DNA of 24,983 nucleotides from Candidatus Atribacteria bacterium. GTDB lineage: Bacteria > Bipolaricaulota > Bipolaricaulia > UBA7950 > UBA9294. Below are positions 7,282-15,436 of this stretch, one piece after another (position 1 is the stretch's first letter; every line of letters starts with the position of its first letter). The notes beneath the pieces were generated by a model, which saw nothing but the letters and a program-made list of their open reading frames with translations, ran no database searches and had not been told where the DNA came from. The stretch covers positions 1-24,983 of the forward strand of contig SPBW01000014.1 in assembly GCA_004525685.1 (NCBI GenBank), given 5' to 3'. A program made the translations under genes and the position numbers.

Positions 7282-7785
7282 ATGATCCCTGTCATCAGCT
7301 TCATTGGACATCACAACGCGGGTAAGACGCGCCTGCTCACGCGGCTCGTGGAGACACTGACCGAACGAGGCTTGCGCGTGGGGACAGTGAAGCATGCGCC
7401 ACACTTGGAGATCGCTGATGTGCCAGGCACGGACTCGCATCAGCTTCGCGAGGCAGGTTCTCGACGCATGCTGCTGTTGACTCGCGACAACGCCATGCTC
7501 ACATGGCAACAGCGCAATCTTGAGCGTTTGGACATCGACATTCAGCAGTTGTTCTCAGATTGTGACATCGTTCTGATTGAGGGATTGAAGCGAGGGCCTT
7601 TCCCGAAAATAGAGGTCTTCCGCCGCAGCGGCGAGATTTCCCAAGAACCCTTCGCAGGAGCGATCGATGTGATTGCCGTTGTGAGCGATGCCTCGATTGC
7701 ATTGCCTGATGGCACAGCACGCTTCTCACCACGAGATGTCGAAGCGCTTGCCGACTTCCTGGAAGTGAGGTTCCTCTCGACATGA
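7282..7785 (+). CDS. mobB: Molybdopterin-guanine dinucleotide biosynthesis protein MobB
   Basis: MobB is a small GTP-binding protein that assists late steps of pterin-metal cofactor synthesis. The 167-residue product has the P-loop GHHNAGKT (9-16), TVKHAPH (35-41) and the family signature IEGLKRGPFPKIEVFR in the second half. Length is typical. The ATG at 7282 follows the oxidoreductase stop by one base and has no clear ribosome binding site, which fits translational coupling; frames further upstream only overlap the oxidoreductase. Its position implies that it serves that enzyme's cofactor. Characterised AOR enzymes carry a bispterin without nucleotide, so whether MobB here makes a dinucleotide form or helps metal or pterin delivery is open. 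No mobA or moeA is in the window. Confidence 0.92.
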   Translation: MIPVISFIGHHNAGKTRLLTRLVETLTERGLRVGTVKHAPHLEIADVPGTDSHQLREAGSRRMLLLTRDNAMLTWQQRNLERLDIDIQQLFSDCDIVLIEGLKRGPFPKIEVFRRSGEISQEPFAGAIDVIAVVSDASIALPDGTARFSPRDVEALADFLEVRFLST

Positions 7786-7831
7786 CGAGGCGCACAGGAT
7801 TCCTTAAGCTCCCGAAGTCGCATGGAGGAGC

Positions 7832-8845
7832 ATGCATCACATGAACCCAACGGATGCAGACAAGAGCCTGTTGAGCATGGCCTCTGCAACCATCTATCTC
7901 GTGAGTCGCTCCATTGACCGTCTGTACGAAGGCCGTCAGCTCGCAGCCGAGGTGATCTCACGCTGCGACGCAGATACATCCAAAGCGGTCAGAGGCGTAC
8001 ATCCCGACGTGATCGAGCTGTCCCCTCCTGAAGGCAAGGAGCGGATTGGCATCGGGCAGGTTCGCGACATCATTCGAGCTGCCCAATTCGCTCCAGTTCA
8101 GTCCGATTGTAAGGTCTGCTTGATCGCAAATGCAGAAGCTCTGACCATCGAAGCATCCAATGCTCTGCTCAAGATCCTAGAAGAGCCGCCGCGCGATCTT
8201 CGATTCATCTTGCTCGCTGAACATCCGTCGGATCTACTGCCAACGATCGTTTCCCGCAGTCGTCTCATACGAATGCCGATCGCTTCGAATACTCAGATCA
8301 GTAGTCGCTTGCGCGATGCCGGCTATGAGGAGAGTCATGCCGCATGGCTGTCTCGTCTCGCACTACGAAACGGAGAGCTTGAGCGCCTCCTCGTATCGCA
8401 GGTCAACGTCCCTCACGATCTTGCCGACGCAACCCGCACACTCACGCAAAGCGGCATCACTGCTGTTATCGATGCATGCCTAGGGGATGATCCTCTACAA
8501 CGTAGGCAGGGCCTTCTCCATGTGCTCAAGCGGATGGCTTCAGCTGACGCCGAGCTCCTGACTGTGGGAATTCGCATTCTGGCCGCGCAGTCCCGCGAAT
8601 CGCTGGAACAGTTCCTCCATGATCTACTGATGGTCGCATTCGATCTGTTGAGAACCGCTCAGCGCAAGCCCTGCCCGATCGATCCGACAGCGGATGCTGT
8701 ATTCGACGAATTGGGAGAAAGACGTCTTCAGAACTTGGCTCTTGCTCTCGATGATGCACATCGTTGCGTAGCCGTCTATGGGCCAGTCGAAGGGATTCTG
8801 CTATCCTTGTTCTTGCCCTGTGAAGGAGAAAGCCATGACAGCTGA
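7832..8845 (+). CDS. holB: DNA polymerase III delta' subunit-like clamp-loader protein
   Basis: Delta' is a structural AAA+ subunit of the clamp loader that places the sliding clamp on DNA. The 337-residue product is recognised by QVRDIIRAAQFAP (76-88), then SNALLKILEEPP (109-120) and a sensor-like TIVSRSR (138-144). It is unusual: no Walker A motif where bacterial delta' and gamma usually show one (about residues 20-40), only one cysteine where the four-cysteine zinc module normally sits, and SRSR instead of SRC. Delta' does not need ATP hydrolysis, so function may persist. GGAGGAG lies just upstream; ATG 7832 or 7841 could be used. The gene overlaps ricT by 11 bp, the same order as holB-yaaT of Bacillus, which strongly supports the call. 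Confidence 0.85.
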   Translation: MHHMNPTDADKSLLSMASATIYLVSRSIDRLYEGRQLAAEVISRCDADTSKAVRGVHPDVIELSPPEGKERIGIGQVRDIIRAAQFAPVQSDCKVCLIANAEALTIEASNALLKILEEPPRDLRFILLAEHPSDLLPTIVSRSRLIRMPIASNTQISSRLRDAGYEESHAAWLSRLALRNGELERLLVSQVNVPHDLADATRTLTQSGITAVIDACLGDDPLQRRQGLLHVLKRMASADAELLTVGIRILAAQSRESLEQFLHDLLMVAFDLLRTAQRKPCPIDPTADAVFDELGERRLQNLALALDDAHRCVAVYGPVEGILLSLFLPCEGESHDS

Positions 8846-9656
8846 GCGAGTCATTCTCATCCATGTCCAGAATCTTGAACGCGAGACCGTCTACTTCAAT
8901 GCGGGAGGTGTCTCGCTGAAAGCGGGTGACTCTTGTGTCGTCGAGCATGGAGGCCTGCGATTGGGCGTGATGATGGGAGAGTTGGAAGCCGGTGCGGGAT
9001 TGGGTGAGCAACTGGAAAGCATCGTGCGCGTAGCCACACCATCAGATGTCGAAACCTATAGATACAACCAGGCCGATGCCGAGCGCATCATGTCCTCAAC
9101 GCGAGAAGTCATCGCCCACCACGAATTGCCGATGCATCTGGTTGCTGCTGAGTACACGCTTGATCGAAAACAGCTGCGCATCTACTTCACCTCGCCCCAT
9201 CGTGTTGATTTTCGATCTCTACTGCGCGACTTGGCCAGCCGCTACGGTACGCGGATCGAGCTTCGTCAGATGGGGGCACGGGATGAGGCACGTATCAAGG
9301 GTGGGTTGGGACGCTGCGGGTTGGAGATCTGCTGTCACCGTTTCCTGCGCGAAACCAATCCTATCCCTATGGAGATGGCCTACGATCAGGAGCTGTTCGT
9401 GTCCCCCGAGCGCATCACCGGCGCATGCGGACGACTCATGTGCTGCCTGGCTTACGAGCATGAAGCCTATCAGCAGGAGTTGGCTGCCTTCCCGAAGCTT
9501 GGAGCGCAGGTGGAATACGATGGCAAGAGCGGGAAGCTCATCTCCCACAACATCTTCCGCAAGACCGTTACCATCGTGACCGAAAACCGTGAGCGGCTTG
9601 AGGTAAACCTCTCAGAGATTACAGTTCTTCGTCCAGGGAGGCAACGGAGACGCTAA
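8835..9656 (+). CDS. ricT: RicT/YaaT-type PSP1-domain Fe-S protein
   Basis: In Bacillus subtilis RicT forms a complex with RicA and RicF that binds [4Fe-4S] clusters and, with RNase Y, affects mRNA processing and development. The 273-residue product has the PSP1-type core and two cysteine motifs: GRCGLEICCHRF (Cys161, 166, 167) and ACGRLMCC (Cys198, 203, 204), matching the family's cluster-binding region. A basic tail (GRQRRR) ends it. The ATG at 8835 follows AAGGAG by 6 bases and overlaps the holB stop. The last 38 bp overlap the convergent hflX. RicA and RicF are not in the window. Finding it beside an LPS-type transport gene is unexpected, though PSP1 proteins are not limited to Firmicutes. 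Identity is secure; the role in this organism is inferred. Confidence 0.93.
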   Translation: MTAERVILIHVQNLERETVYFNAGGVSLKAGDSCVVEHGGLRLGVMMGELEAGAGLGEQLESIVRVATPSDVETYRYNQADAERIMSSTREVIAHHELPMHLVAAEYTLDRKQLRIYFTSPHRVDFRSLLRDLASRYGTRIELRQMGARDEARIKGGLGRCGLEICCHRFLRETNPIPMEMAYDQELFVSPERITGACGRLMCCLAYEHEAYQQELAAFPKLGAQVEYDGKSGKLISHNIFRKTVTIVTENRERLEVNLSEITVLRPGRQRRR

Positions 9657-10974
9657 CGACGGCTCCGGCGGCCTCCAGCACTCGCCATTCATCTGAAGAA
9701 AGCGCCGCCTCCACTTGTGCCCCGCGTTCACCATAGGCAATGATGCGGGCTCGTCCTGCTGCGGTGAATGGGTGCAACGCATGAAGCGCCTGATGAGGAA
9801 GAGTGAAGCTCCTCTCTGTGCTCTCGGGGAACAGCCGCTTGGCGATCATCGAGCGCAGCTCGTCCAGATTGGTTCCTACTGTGGCCGATATCGGAAGCCC
9901 TTCCACATTGAGCGAGAATCCGTTCTCACAACGATCGATCTTGTTGAGCACGGTCAGCATCGGAGGCCGATCCTCCTCATCGTGGAAGATCTCGGTCTCT
10001 AGCGTGTCTGTCACTGCACGAATATCAGCCTCCCAAGTCGGTTTGGAGACATCGACTACATGCAGCAGAAGATGGGCCGTCTTCGCAGCCTCCAATGTGG
10101 CAGCAAAGGCAGGCACCAAATCATGCGGTAGGTCTTGAATGAACCCGACGGTGTCAGACATCAGGATGGCTCTGCCGGGAGTGATATCCGTTCGGCGCAC
10201 ACGCGTGTCCAGTGTCGCGAACAGCTTGTTTTCGACAAAGACATCGGACGTGCAGAGTGTGTTCAGAAGCGTTGACTTGCCGCTGTTTGTGTAGCCAATC
10301 AGCGCAACTTCTGGAAGCTCACTGCGGCCGCGTTTGTGGCGACGCACAGCTCTCTCGCTAGCTGTCTTTTTCAGGCGCCTTTCTAGCGAATGGATGCGAA
10401 CATAGATCTTGTTGCGATCCAGCTCCAATTGCGTCTCACCAGGTCCGCGCGTCCCGACGCCGCCAACAGCACGTCCTCCTGCTCTTGTGAGCGACGTCCC
10501 CCACCCACGCAACCGAGGCAGCAGGTAGTGAAGCTGCGCCAACTCGACCTGTAGTCTCGCTTCTTTTGTGGAGGCTCGCTGCGCGAAGATATCCATGATG
10601 AGTTGCGTTCTGTCGATGACTTTGCGGTTCAGAGCCGTCTCAAGATTCCTTGCCTGCGCAGGTCTGAGTTCTCTATTGAAGATTACGACGTCCGCTTCCA
10701 ACTCGCTCAGCGCCGCCTTCAACTCCTCAACCTTCCCCTTGCCAATGAACGTGGCTGGATGGGGGCGAGGGCGTCGCTGGGTCATGACAGCCAATGTGGG
10801 AATGCCTGCTGTGTCCGCCAAGGATTCAAGCTCGCGAAGGGATTCTTCGTCTTCTTCGTCCCCTTGGAGAATGCCAACAAGAATCGCTTGCTCGGTCCCG
10901 AGGACACGAGCGCGCAGACCTAGCCGATCTTCGATCAGCAGTTCTTCTCTAGGTAGCTTCTTCTCGTCGCTCAA
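9619..10974 (-). CDS. hflX: Ribosome-associated GTPase HflX
   Basis: HflX binds the 50S subunit and splits stalled ribosomes under stress. The 451 residues contain the N-terminal nucleotide-binding domain with FIGKGKVEEL (76-85), the glycine-rich linker GRAVGGVGTRGPGE (167-180), and the G domain: G1 GYTNSGKST (227-235), G2 FATLD (252-256), G3 DTVGF (274-278) and G4 NKID. The C-terminal domain continues to the end. The start is a TTG, supported by AGGAG six bases upstream (minus strand, 10981-10985) and conservation from the first residues. It overlaps murA by 26 bp at its start and ricT by 38 bp at its end, so it is the last gene of the long minus-strand run. Confidence 0.95.
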   Translation of the reverse strand: MSDEKKLPREELLIEDRLGLRARVLGTEQAILVGILQGDEEDEESLRELESLADTAGIPTLAVMTQRRPRPHPATFIGKGKVEELKAALSELEADVVIFNRELRPAQARNLETALNRKVIDRTQLIMDIFAQRASTKEARLQVELAQLHYLLPRLRGWGTSLTRAGGRAVGGVGTRGPGETQLELDRNKIYVRIHSLERRLKKTASERAVRRHKRGRSELPEVALIGYTNSGKSTLLNTLCTSDVFVENKLFATLDTRVRRTDITPGRAILMSDTVGFIQDLPHDLVPAFAATLEAAKTAHLLLHVVDVSKPTWEADIRAVTDTLETEIFHDEEDRPPMLTVLNKIDRCENGFSLNVEGLPISATVGTNLDELRSMIAKRLFPESTERSFTLPHQALHALHPFTAAGRARIIAYGERGAQVEAALSSDEWRVLEAAGAVVSVSVASLDEEL

Positions 10975-12205
10975 TGCGCGCTCCTATGCTCTTCAGCTTT
11001 GTTTCAAGGTTTGCGTGCCCCCGGTCGAGATGATGGAGGCCCGTGATGACGGTTCGCCCTTGCGCCGCCAATCCCGCCAACAGGAGCGCGGCACCTCCGC
11101 GAATATCTGGAGCTTCCACGAATTGTCCGATCAGCCGATCTACGCCTTGGATGGAAATCATCTTGCCATCTTGGACGATTCGTGCTCCCATCTTGCGTAG
11201 CGATTCCGTATAGGCAAAGCGGCGTTCAAAAACCGATTCCGCAATCCAACTCGTTCCCTTGGCTGTTGTCAGAAGCGCTGCCATGGGGGGATGAAGATCC
11301 GTCGGAAATCCCGGATGGGGCGACGTCTGAAGCTCAATACCGATCGGGCGGCTTACGCAACGTGCTGTGACGGTCGCTCCATCGATCTCGACATCTAATC
11401 CAGCGGCTCTTAGTGCAAGCAAGAAGGCTCCCAGGTGCTCAGGAACGACCGGCGACACAGACACGGATCCACCTGTGATTCCTCCTGCCAACAAGAGCGT
11501 CCCTGCTTCCATACGATCAGGAATGAGCGTATGTTCCGCGCCTCCAAGAGAGCTTCGTCCCACGATGCGAATCATGCGATCTGAAACAGCAATCTGGGCC
11601 CCCATCTTGATGAGCAAATCAATCAGGTCCATCACCTCAGGCTCGATCGCCGCATTGTGAATGACCGTCTCACCCTCTGCAAGGCAAGCGGCCATGGTTA
11701 TTTGCTCAGTTGCGCCGACAGAAGGGAAGGGGAGATGAATCGTAGCTCCAACAAGCTTCTTGGCGGATACGACGACAACGCCTTCACGTTCCTCAACATA
11801 CGCACCCAACGAGCGCATCCCATCCAAATGAAGATCAACGGGACGAGCGCCGATCGCGCATCCGCCTGGCAAGGGCACCACAGCCCGTCCCAGTCGCGCA
11901 ACAAGCGGCCCCAGCACCAGGAATGATGCCCTCATCTGTCCCACAGAATAGGCATTGGCTTCCGGCTTCAGACCGCCGCCTGTAGCAACAGAGACATTCG
12001 ACTCGTGGCGAACAACGCGCTTGCCTAATGCCCCCAGCATGTAGAGGATGGTGCTCACATCCCGCAGCTGCGGAATGGAATGAAGAACGACTGGGTCTTC
12101 AGTCAGAAGCGATGCGACACACGCAGGAAGCGCAGCATTCTTCGCACCACCTATCCGAACATGGCCGACAAGTGGCTCCCCTCCTTCGATCACAAAGGAC
12201 GTCAT
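10949..12205 (-). CDS. murA: UDP-N-acetylglucosamine 1-carboxyvinyltransferase
   Basis: MurA transfers enolpyruvate from PEP to UDP-GlcNAc, the first committed step of peptidoglycan synthesis in the cytoplasm. At 418 residues it is full length. Lys22-Asn23 (GAKNAALP) bind substrate, PLPGGCAIGARPVDLHL holds the catalytic loop Cys116, and GFPTDLHPPMAAL carries the conserved Asp. A Cys rather than Asp in the loop predicts fosfomycin sensitivity (established knowledge). The ATG lies 3 bp after the stop of the LysM-M23 gene with no clear ribosome binding site, so translation is probably coupled. The end overlaps hflX. It could be a MurZ-type paralogue; whether a second copy exists lies outside the window. 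Placement beside a wall peptidase fits a cell-envelope theme. Confidence 0.95.
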   Translation of the reverse strand: MTSFVIEGGEPLVGHVRIGGAKNAALPACVASLLTEDPVVLHSIPQLRDVSTILYMLGALGKRVVRHESNVSVATGGGLKPEANAYSVGQMRASFLVLGPLVARLGRAVVPLPGGCAIGARPVDLHLDGMRSLGAYVEEREGVVVVSAKKLVGATIHLPFPSVGATEQITMAACLAEGETVIHNAAIEPEVMDLIDLLIKMGAQIAVSDRMIRIVGRSSLGGAEHTLIPDRMEAGTLLLAGGITGGSVSVSPVVPEHLGAFLLALRAAGLDVEIDGATVTARCVSRPIGIELQTSPHPGFPTDLHPPMAALLTTAKGTSWIAESVFERRFAYTESLRKMGARIVQDGKMISIQGVDRLIGQFVEAPDIRGGAALLLAGLAAQGRTVITGLHHLDRGHANLETKLKSIGARIERREEAT

Positions 12206-12208
12206 GGA

Positions 12209-13177
12209 CTAAGGAAGGTAGCGGATGGGGTCAATGGGGTAGTTGCCGTTGCGTAGTTCGAAGTGCAGATGCGGCCCAGAAGAGATCCCTGTGTTGCCAG
12301 ACTGTGCCACGACCTGTCCCATCTCCACATACTGGCCCGCAAAGACGAATGAATCTGCCAGATGTCCGTAGAGGGTGTAGAAGCCTCCTACGTGTTCGAT
12401 GATCAAGACATTGCCGTAGCCTGGCTGCTCCCCGTAAAAGAACACCTCGCCTCCGGCTGAAGCATGCACGGTCGTCCCTTGCGGCACATCAAGATCGATT
12501 CCATCATGATGCTCACGCTCTCCCAACACGGGATGAATGCGCCATCCATACTCGGACACGACCTCCGCTTCCAGGGGCCAGATGAACTGCACTCTCGTTC
12601 CGTGGGACAGGCTAAGCGTGTTGTTCCAGAACGATGTCGTCACACCAGGAATCAGAATCCGATCTCCAGCAAAAATCGTAGAACTAGACCTCAGATCGTT
12701 CGCTGCGGTGACGGTCTCAAGAGGAACGGCATACGATCGTGCAATGTCTGACAGAGTCTGCCCCTGCTTAATGGTGTGGACAATCCCTTCGGTCGAGGCA
12801 TAGAGGACCTGTCTAGGTTGAATCTGTCCGCCAGTAAACAGCTGATTGCTGGCCAGCAGGGCAGAAACCGTTACTCCTAGAGCCGTCGCGATATCGGCAA
12901 TGGTCTCCCCGTCTTCAACTGTGTGAACTAAGAACCGTTCCGAACTGACTACAGCACCGTCGGTAATCGGATGATCAGCTGTCGTGCCGTCATCTGCCGG
13001 AGGGGCAACAACCACGCCATTGTCCACCACAGTGATCGGGTCTTCCCGTCGAGAACACCCGGAGCGAACAAGCATTGGAACGAGGATGATGGCAACCAAG
13101 ACCAGGATCGCAATAGTCACACGATCCCTTCGGATGGGCTTCTTCTTCGTATAGCGGTAGCCTGAGGTTCTAGTCAC
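12209..13177 (-). CDS. Membrane-anchored LysM-M23 peptidoglycan peptidase
   Basis: This is an envelope endopeptidase, or an activator of one, like NlpD/EnvC/MepM. The 322 residues read: basic cytoplasmic tail (1-18), one membrane span (19-37), a linker, LysM 1 (about 82-128), LysM 2 (about 131-178) and an M23 domain (198-322). Zinc ligands His224 and Asp228 (HHDGID) and His305 (HLHFE), with catalytic His271 (YGH) and His303, are all present, so it should be an active metallopeptidase rather than a dead activator. A Cys at 41 follows the span, but RSGC is a poor lipobox, so I favour an uncleaved anchor. The GTG start overlaps the rho stop by 8 bp (GTGACTAG). It precedes murA, which suggests a shared role in wall growth. 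Confidence 0.92.
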   Translation of the reverse strand: MTRTSGYRYTKKKPIRRDRVTIAILVLVAIILVPMLVRSGCSRREDPITVVDNGVVVAPPADDGTTADHPITDGAVVSSERFLVHTVEDGETIADIATALGVTVSALLASNQLFTGGQIQPRQVLYASTEGIVHTIKQGQTLSDIARSYAVPLETVTAANDLRSSSTIFAGDRILIPGVTTSFWNNTLSLSHGTRVQFIWPLEAEVVSEYGWRIHPVLGEREHHDGIDLDVPQGTTVHASAGGEVFFYGEQPGYGNVLIIEHVGGFYTLYGHLADSFVFAGQYVEMGQVVAQSGNTGISSGPHLHFELRNGNYPIDPIRYLP

Positions 13178-14420
13178 CTTTCATCAACTCAAGGAACTGC
13201 GCGTTGTCCTTTGTCGCCTCCATCTTGCCCTTGACGAACTCCATAGCCGCCATCGGGTCGTTTAGGTTCCCCATCATCTTACGTAGGATCCACACTCTGT
13301 TCAATTCTTTCTCGCCAAGAAGAAGATTCTCCTTGCGCGTGGCCGACTGTTCAATATCAATCGCAGGGAAGACGCGCTTGTTCGAGAGATTGCGATCAAG
13401 GACCAGCTGCATGTTTCCGGTTCCCTTGAACTCTTCGAACACGACTTGATCGAGCTTGCTACCCGTATCCACGAGCGCCGTGGCGATAATCGTCAGACTG
13501 CCGCCGTTCTCCATATTCCGAGCCGCGCCGAAGAATTCCTTTGGCTTGTACAGTGCCGATGGATCCATGCCGCCAGAGAGCAGCTTCCCAGATGCGGGGA
13601 TCGATAGATTGTAGGCGCGAGCCAATCTCGTGATGGAGTCCATCAGAATGACCACATCATGTCCCAGTTCAACAAGGCGCTTGGCACGATCTGTGACCAG
13701 TTCTGCAATTCGCGTGTGATGCTTGGGCTCCATGTCGAAGGTCGCTGCCACGACTTCTCCCGACACGATGGATCGGGTGAAGTCTGTCACTTCTTCGGGG
13801 CGCTCATCCACGAGCAGGACAAACAGTTTGATATCGGGATAATTCGCGTTGAGCCCGTTTGCAATCTGCTTGAGCAACGTCGTCTTGCCTGCCATTGGCG
13901 GAGAAACGATGAGCCCACGCTGTCCCTTTCCAATTGGGCAGAACAGATCGATAATCCGGGTTGAAATCTCTGCGGAATCATGCTCCAGCCGAAGATGCTC
14001 ATCAGGATGCAGCGGCGTAAGATCTCTGAATCTCGCGCGCCGACGAGTATCGTCTGGATCGCCGCCATTGATGGTATCAGCCTTAAGTAATGCGAAGTAG
14101 CGCTCGTCATTCTTGGGGGCTCGAATGGCACCGCTAATCAGATCTCCAGCGCGCAATGCCAGCCTCTTGATCTGCGAGGGCGAGACATAGACATCGGTTC
14201 GGCTCGGAAGACTGGTCTTGCCTCGCAAGAAGCCATAGCCATCTGGATGCAATTCCAGCACGCCCTCTGAGAACGTCAACTCTCCCGCCTTGGCAACCTG
14301 AGTCATGATCGCGCGCATCACGTCATCTTGATCTGAGTGCTTGTTGTTCTTCACTTCCAATTCGTCTGCTAGGGCGAATAACTCATCGATCGTTTTACCT
14401 TGCAGCTCTCGTACTTCCAT
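13170..14420 (-). CDS. rho: Transcription termination factor Rho
   Basis: Rho is a hexameric RNA-dependent ATPase that ends transcription. The 416-residue product has a Rho N domain (1-45), the RNA-binding cold-shock-like domain with DGYGFLR (60-66), the ATPase core with P-loop SPPMAGKTT (173-181), VDERPEE (204-210), a DSITRLARAYN segment and the R-loop region GSKLDQVVFEEFKGTGN. There is no long insertion of the type found in actinobacterial Rho. One oddity: the P-loop has Met at 176, where most Rho proteins have Lys (PPKAGKT in E. coli). GAGGTGA lies 6 bases before the ATG. The gene is 17 bp after the antiporter and overlaps the peptidase gene. Confidence 0.97.
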   Translation of the reverse strand: MEVRELQGKTIDELFALADELEVKNNKHSDQDDVMRAIMTQVAKAGELTFSEGVLELHPDGYGFLRGKTSLPSRTDVYVSPSQIKRLALRAGDLISGAIRAPKNDERYFALLKADTINGGDPDDTRRRARFRDLTPLHPDEHLRLEHDSAEISTRIIDLFCPIGKGQRGLIVSPPMAGKTTLLKQIANGLNANYPDIKLFVLLVDERPEEVTDFTRSIVSGEVVAATFDMEPKHHTRIAELVTDRAKRLVELGHDVVILMDSITRLARAYNLSIPASGKLLSGGMDPSALYKPKEFFGAARNMENGGSLTIIATALVDTGSKLDQVVFEEFKGTGNMQLVLDRNLSNKRVFPAIDIEQSATRKENLLLGEKELNRVWILRKMMGNLNDPMAAMEFVKGKMEATKDNAQFLELMKGD

Positions 14421-14437
14421 AAGACATCACCTCAAAG

Positions 14438-15433
14438 CTAAATCCCTCTGCTGATTATCAAAACGGTTGCCATCAAGTAAACGACCCAAAGGACCATGGA
14501 GTCGATGCCGACGCCCAATACTTTTCTTCGCGAACGTACACTGATGGCGATCATTGCAATCACAGTTAGCAACACGCCACAGATGGCCACAACCAATTGA
14601 TCTTTCTCTCCGACGACACCCAGTCCAGATAGGATAGACCCAGATCTGAATGCCGAGTCTGCGAAGAAGATCGTTAGGATATTGAACATGTTGGAGCCGA
14701 ACAAGTTCCCCACGATCATGTCGTAGGCTCCGATTCGCAGGGCTCCAATCGATGTCGCCAATTCCGGAAGAGATGTCACGATGGCCACCAGGAATGCACC
14801 CATGAAGGATGCAGACAATCCTGTTGCCAACGATATCGCCTTGCTTGAGCCAATGAGAAAGATGCCAGAGACGATGACGACGACAGCACAAAGTGCAAAC
14901 CCCAAGATGGCCTTTGAAAGTGACATCGGTTCGCCTGTCTCTTCTTCCAACTCTACTTGCTTCTTCTCCGCATGGTAGAGAAGGAAGACACCCGCGATAT
15001 ACCCGATCAGGATAAGCCAACTGAATGGACTGATCCCCAGCCAGGTCGTCGTAGATCCGATCGCGATCCCTAGCGCTGCCAGCAAGGTTAGTACAACGGC
15101 GACGCTTCCGCTGAGAACGTGGTAGCTTCGCACCTTCAACAAGAAGGGGCCACGCCCGAGTAGCAGGACGTCTAGCACCGCGATAATCACCACGTTGAAC
15201 AGATTGCTGCCGAATGCATTCCCAAGCGCGATATTGGGCACATCGATGAGTGCACCCGTGACCGTGGTCGTCATCTCAGGAATCGAGGTAAGCGTGGCCA
15301 AGAACAACAGTCCAATCCATCCTTGTCCAATTCCCGTCCGCCTGCCGATCGCTTCGCCATAGGGAGCCAATCGAATCCCTGCCAAGATGATGGCAGTAGC
15401 AGAAAGAAGGAAGGTTACCCAGTGTATGGTCAT
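14438..15433 (-). CDS. CaCA-family sodium/calcium-type antiporter
   Basis: This inner-membrane protein exchanges cations, in this family usually Ca2+ against Na+ (sometimes K+ or H+). The 331 residues form about ten hydrophobic spans in two homologous halves. Repeat 1 has TSIPEMTT (49-56) and GNAFGSNLFN (71-80); repeat 2 has TSLPELATSIGALR and GNLFGSNMFN, giving the two acidic residues and the GSN motifs that line the ion site. A charged loop (HAEKKQVELEEETGE) separates the halves. AGGA lies just before the ATG. It is preceded by a 105-bp leader with three similar repeats, and followed 17 bp later by rho. Ion specificity cannot be decided from sequence. Confidence 0.92.
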   Translation of the reverse strand: MTIHWVTFLLSATAIILAGIRLAPYGEAIGRRTGIGQGWIGLLFLATLTSIPEMTTTVTGALIDVPNIALGNAFGSNLFNVVIIAVLDVLLLGRGPFLLKVRSYHVLSGSVAVVLTLLAALGIAIGSTTTWLGISPFSWLILIGYIAGVFLLYHAEKKQVELEEETGEPMSLSKAILGFALCAVVVIVSGIFLIGSSKAISLATGLSASFMGAFLVAIVTSLPELATSIGALRIGAYDMIVGNLFGSNMFNILTIFFADSAFRSGSILSGLGVVGEKDQLVVAICGVLLTVIAMIAISVRSRRKVLGVGIDSMVLWVVYLMATVLIISRGI

Positions 15434-15436
15434 CGT

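Noticed and set aside
10949..12205. AroA (EPSP synthase) instead of MurA
   Set aside because: The GAKNAALP start and the PLPGGCAIGARPVDLHL loop with catalytic Cys are specific to MurA.
12209..13177. Lipoprotein signal in the LysM-M23 peptidase
   Set aside because: The Cys after the membrane span sits in RSGC, with Arg at -3, a poor lipobox; a plain membrane anchor fits better.
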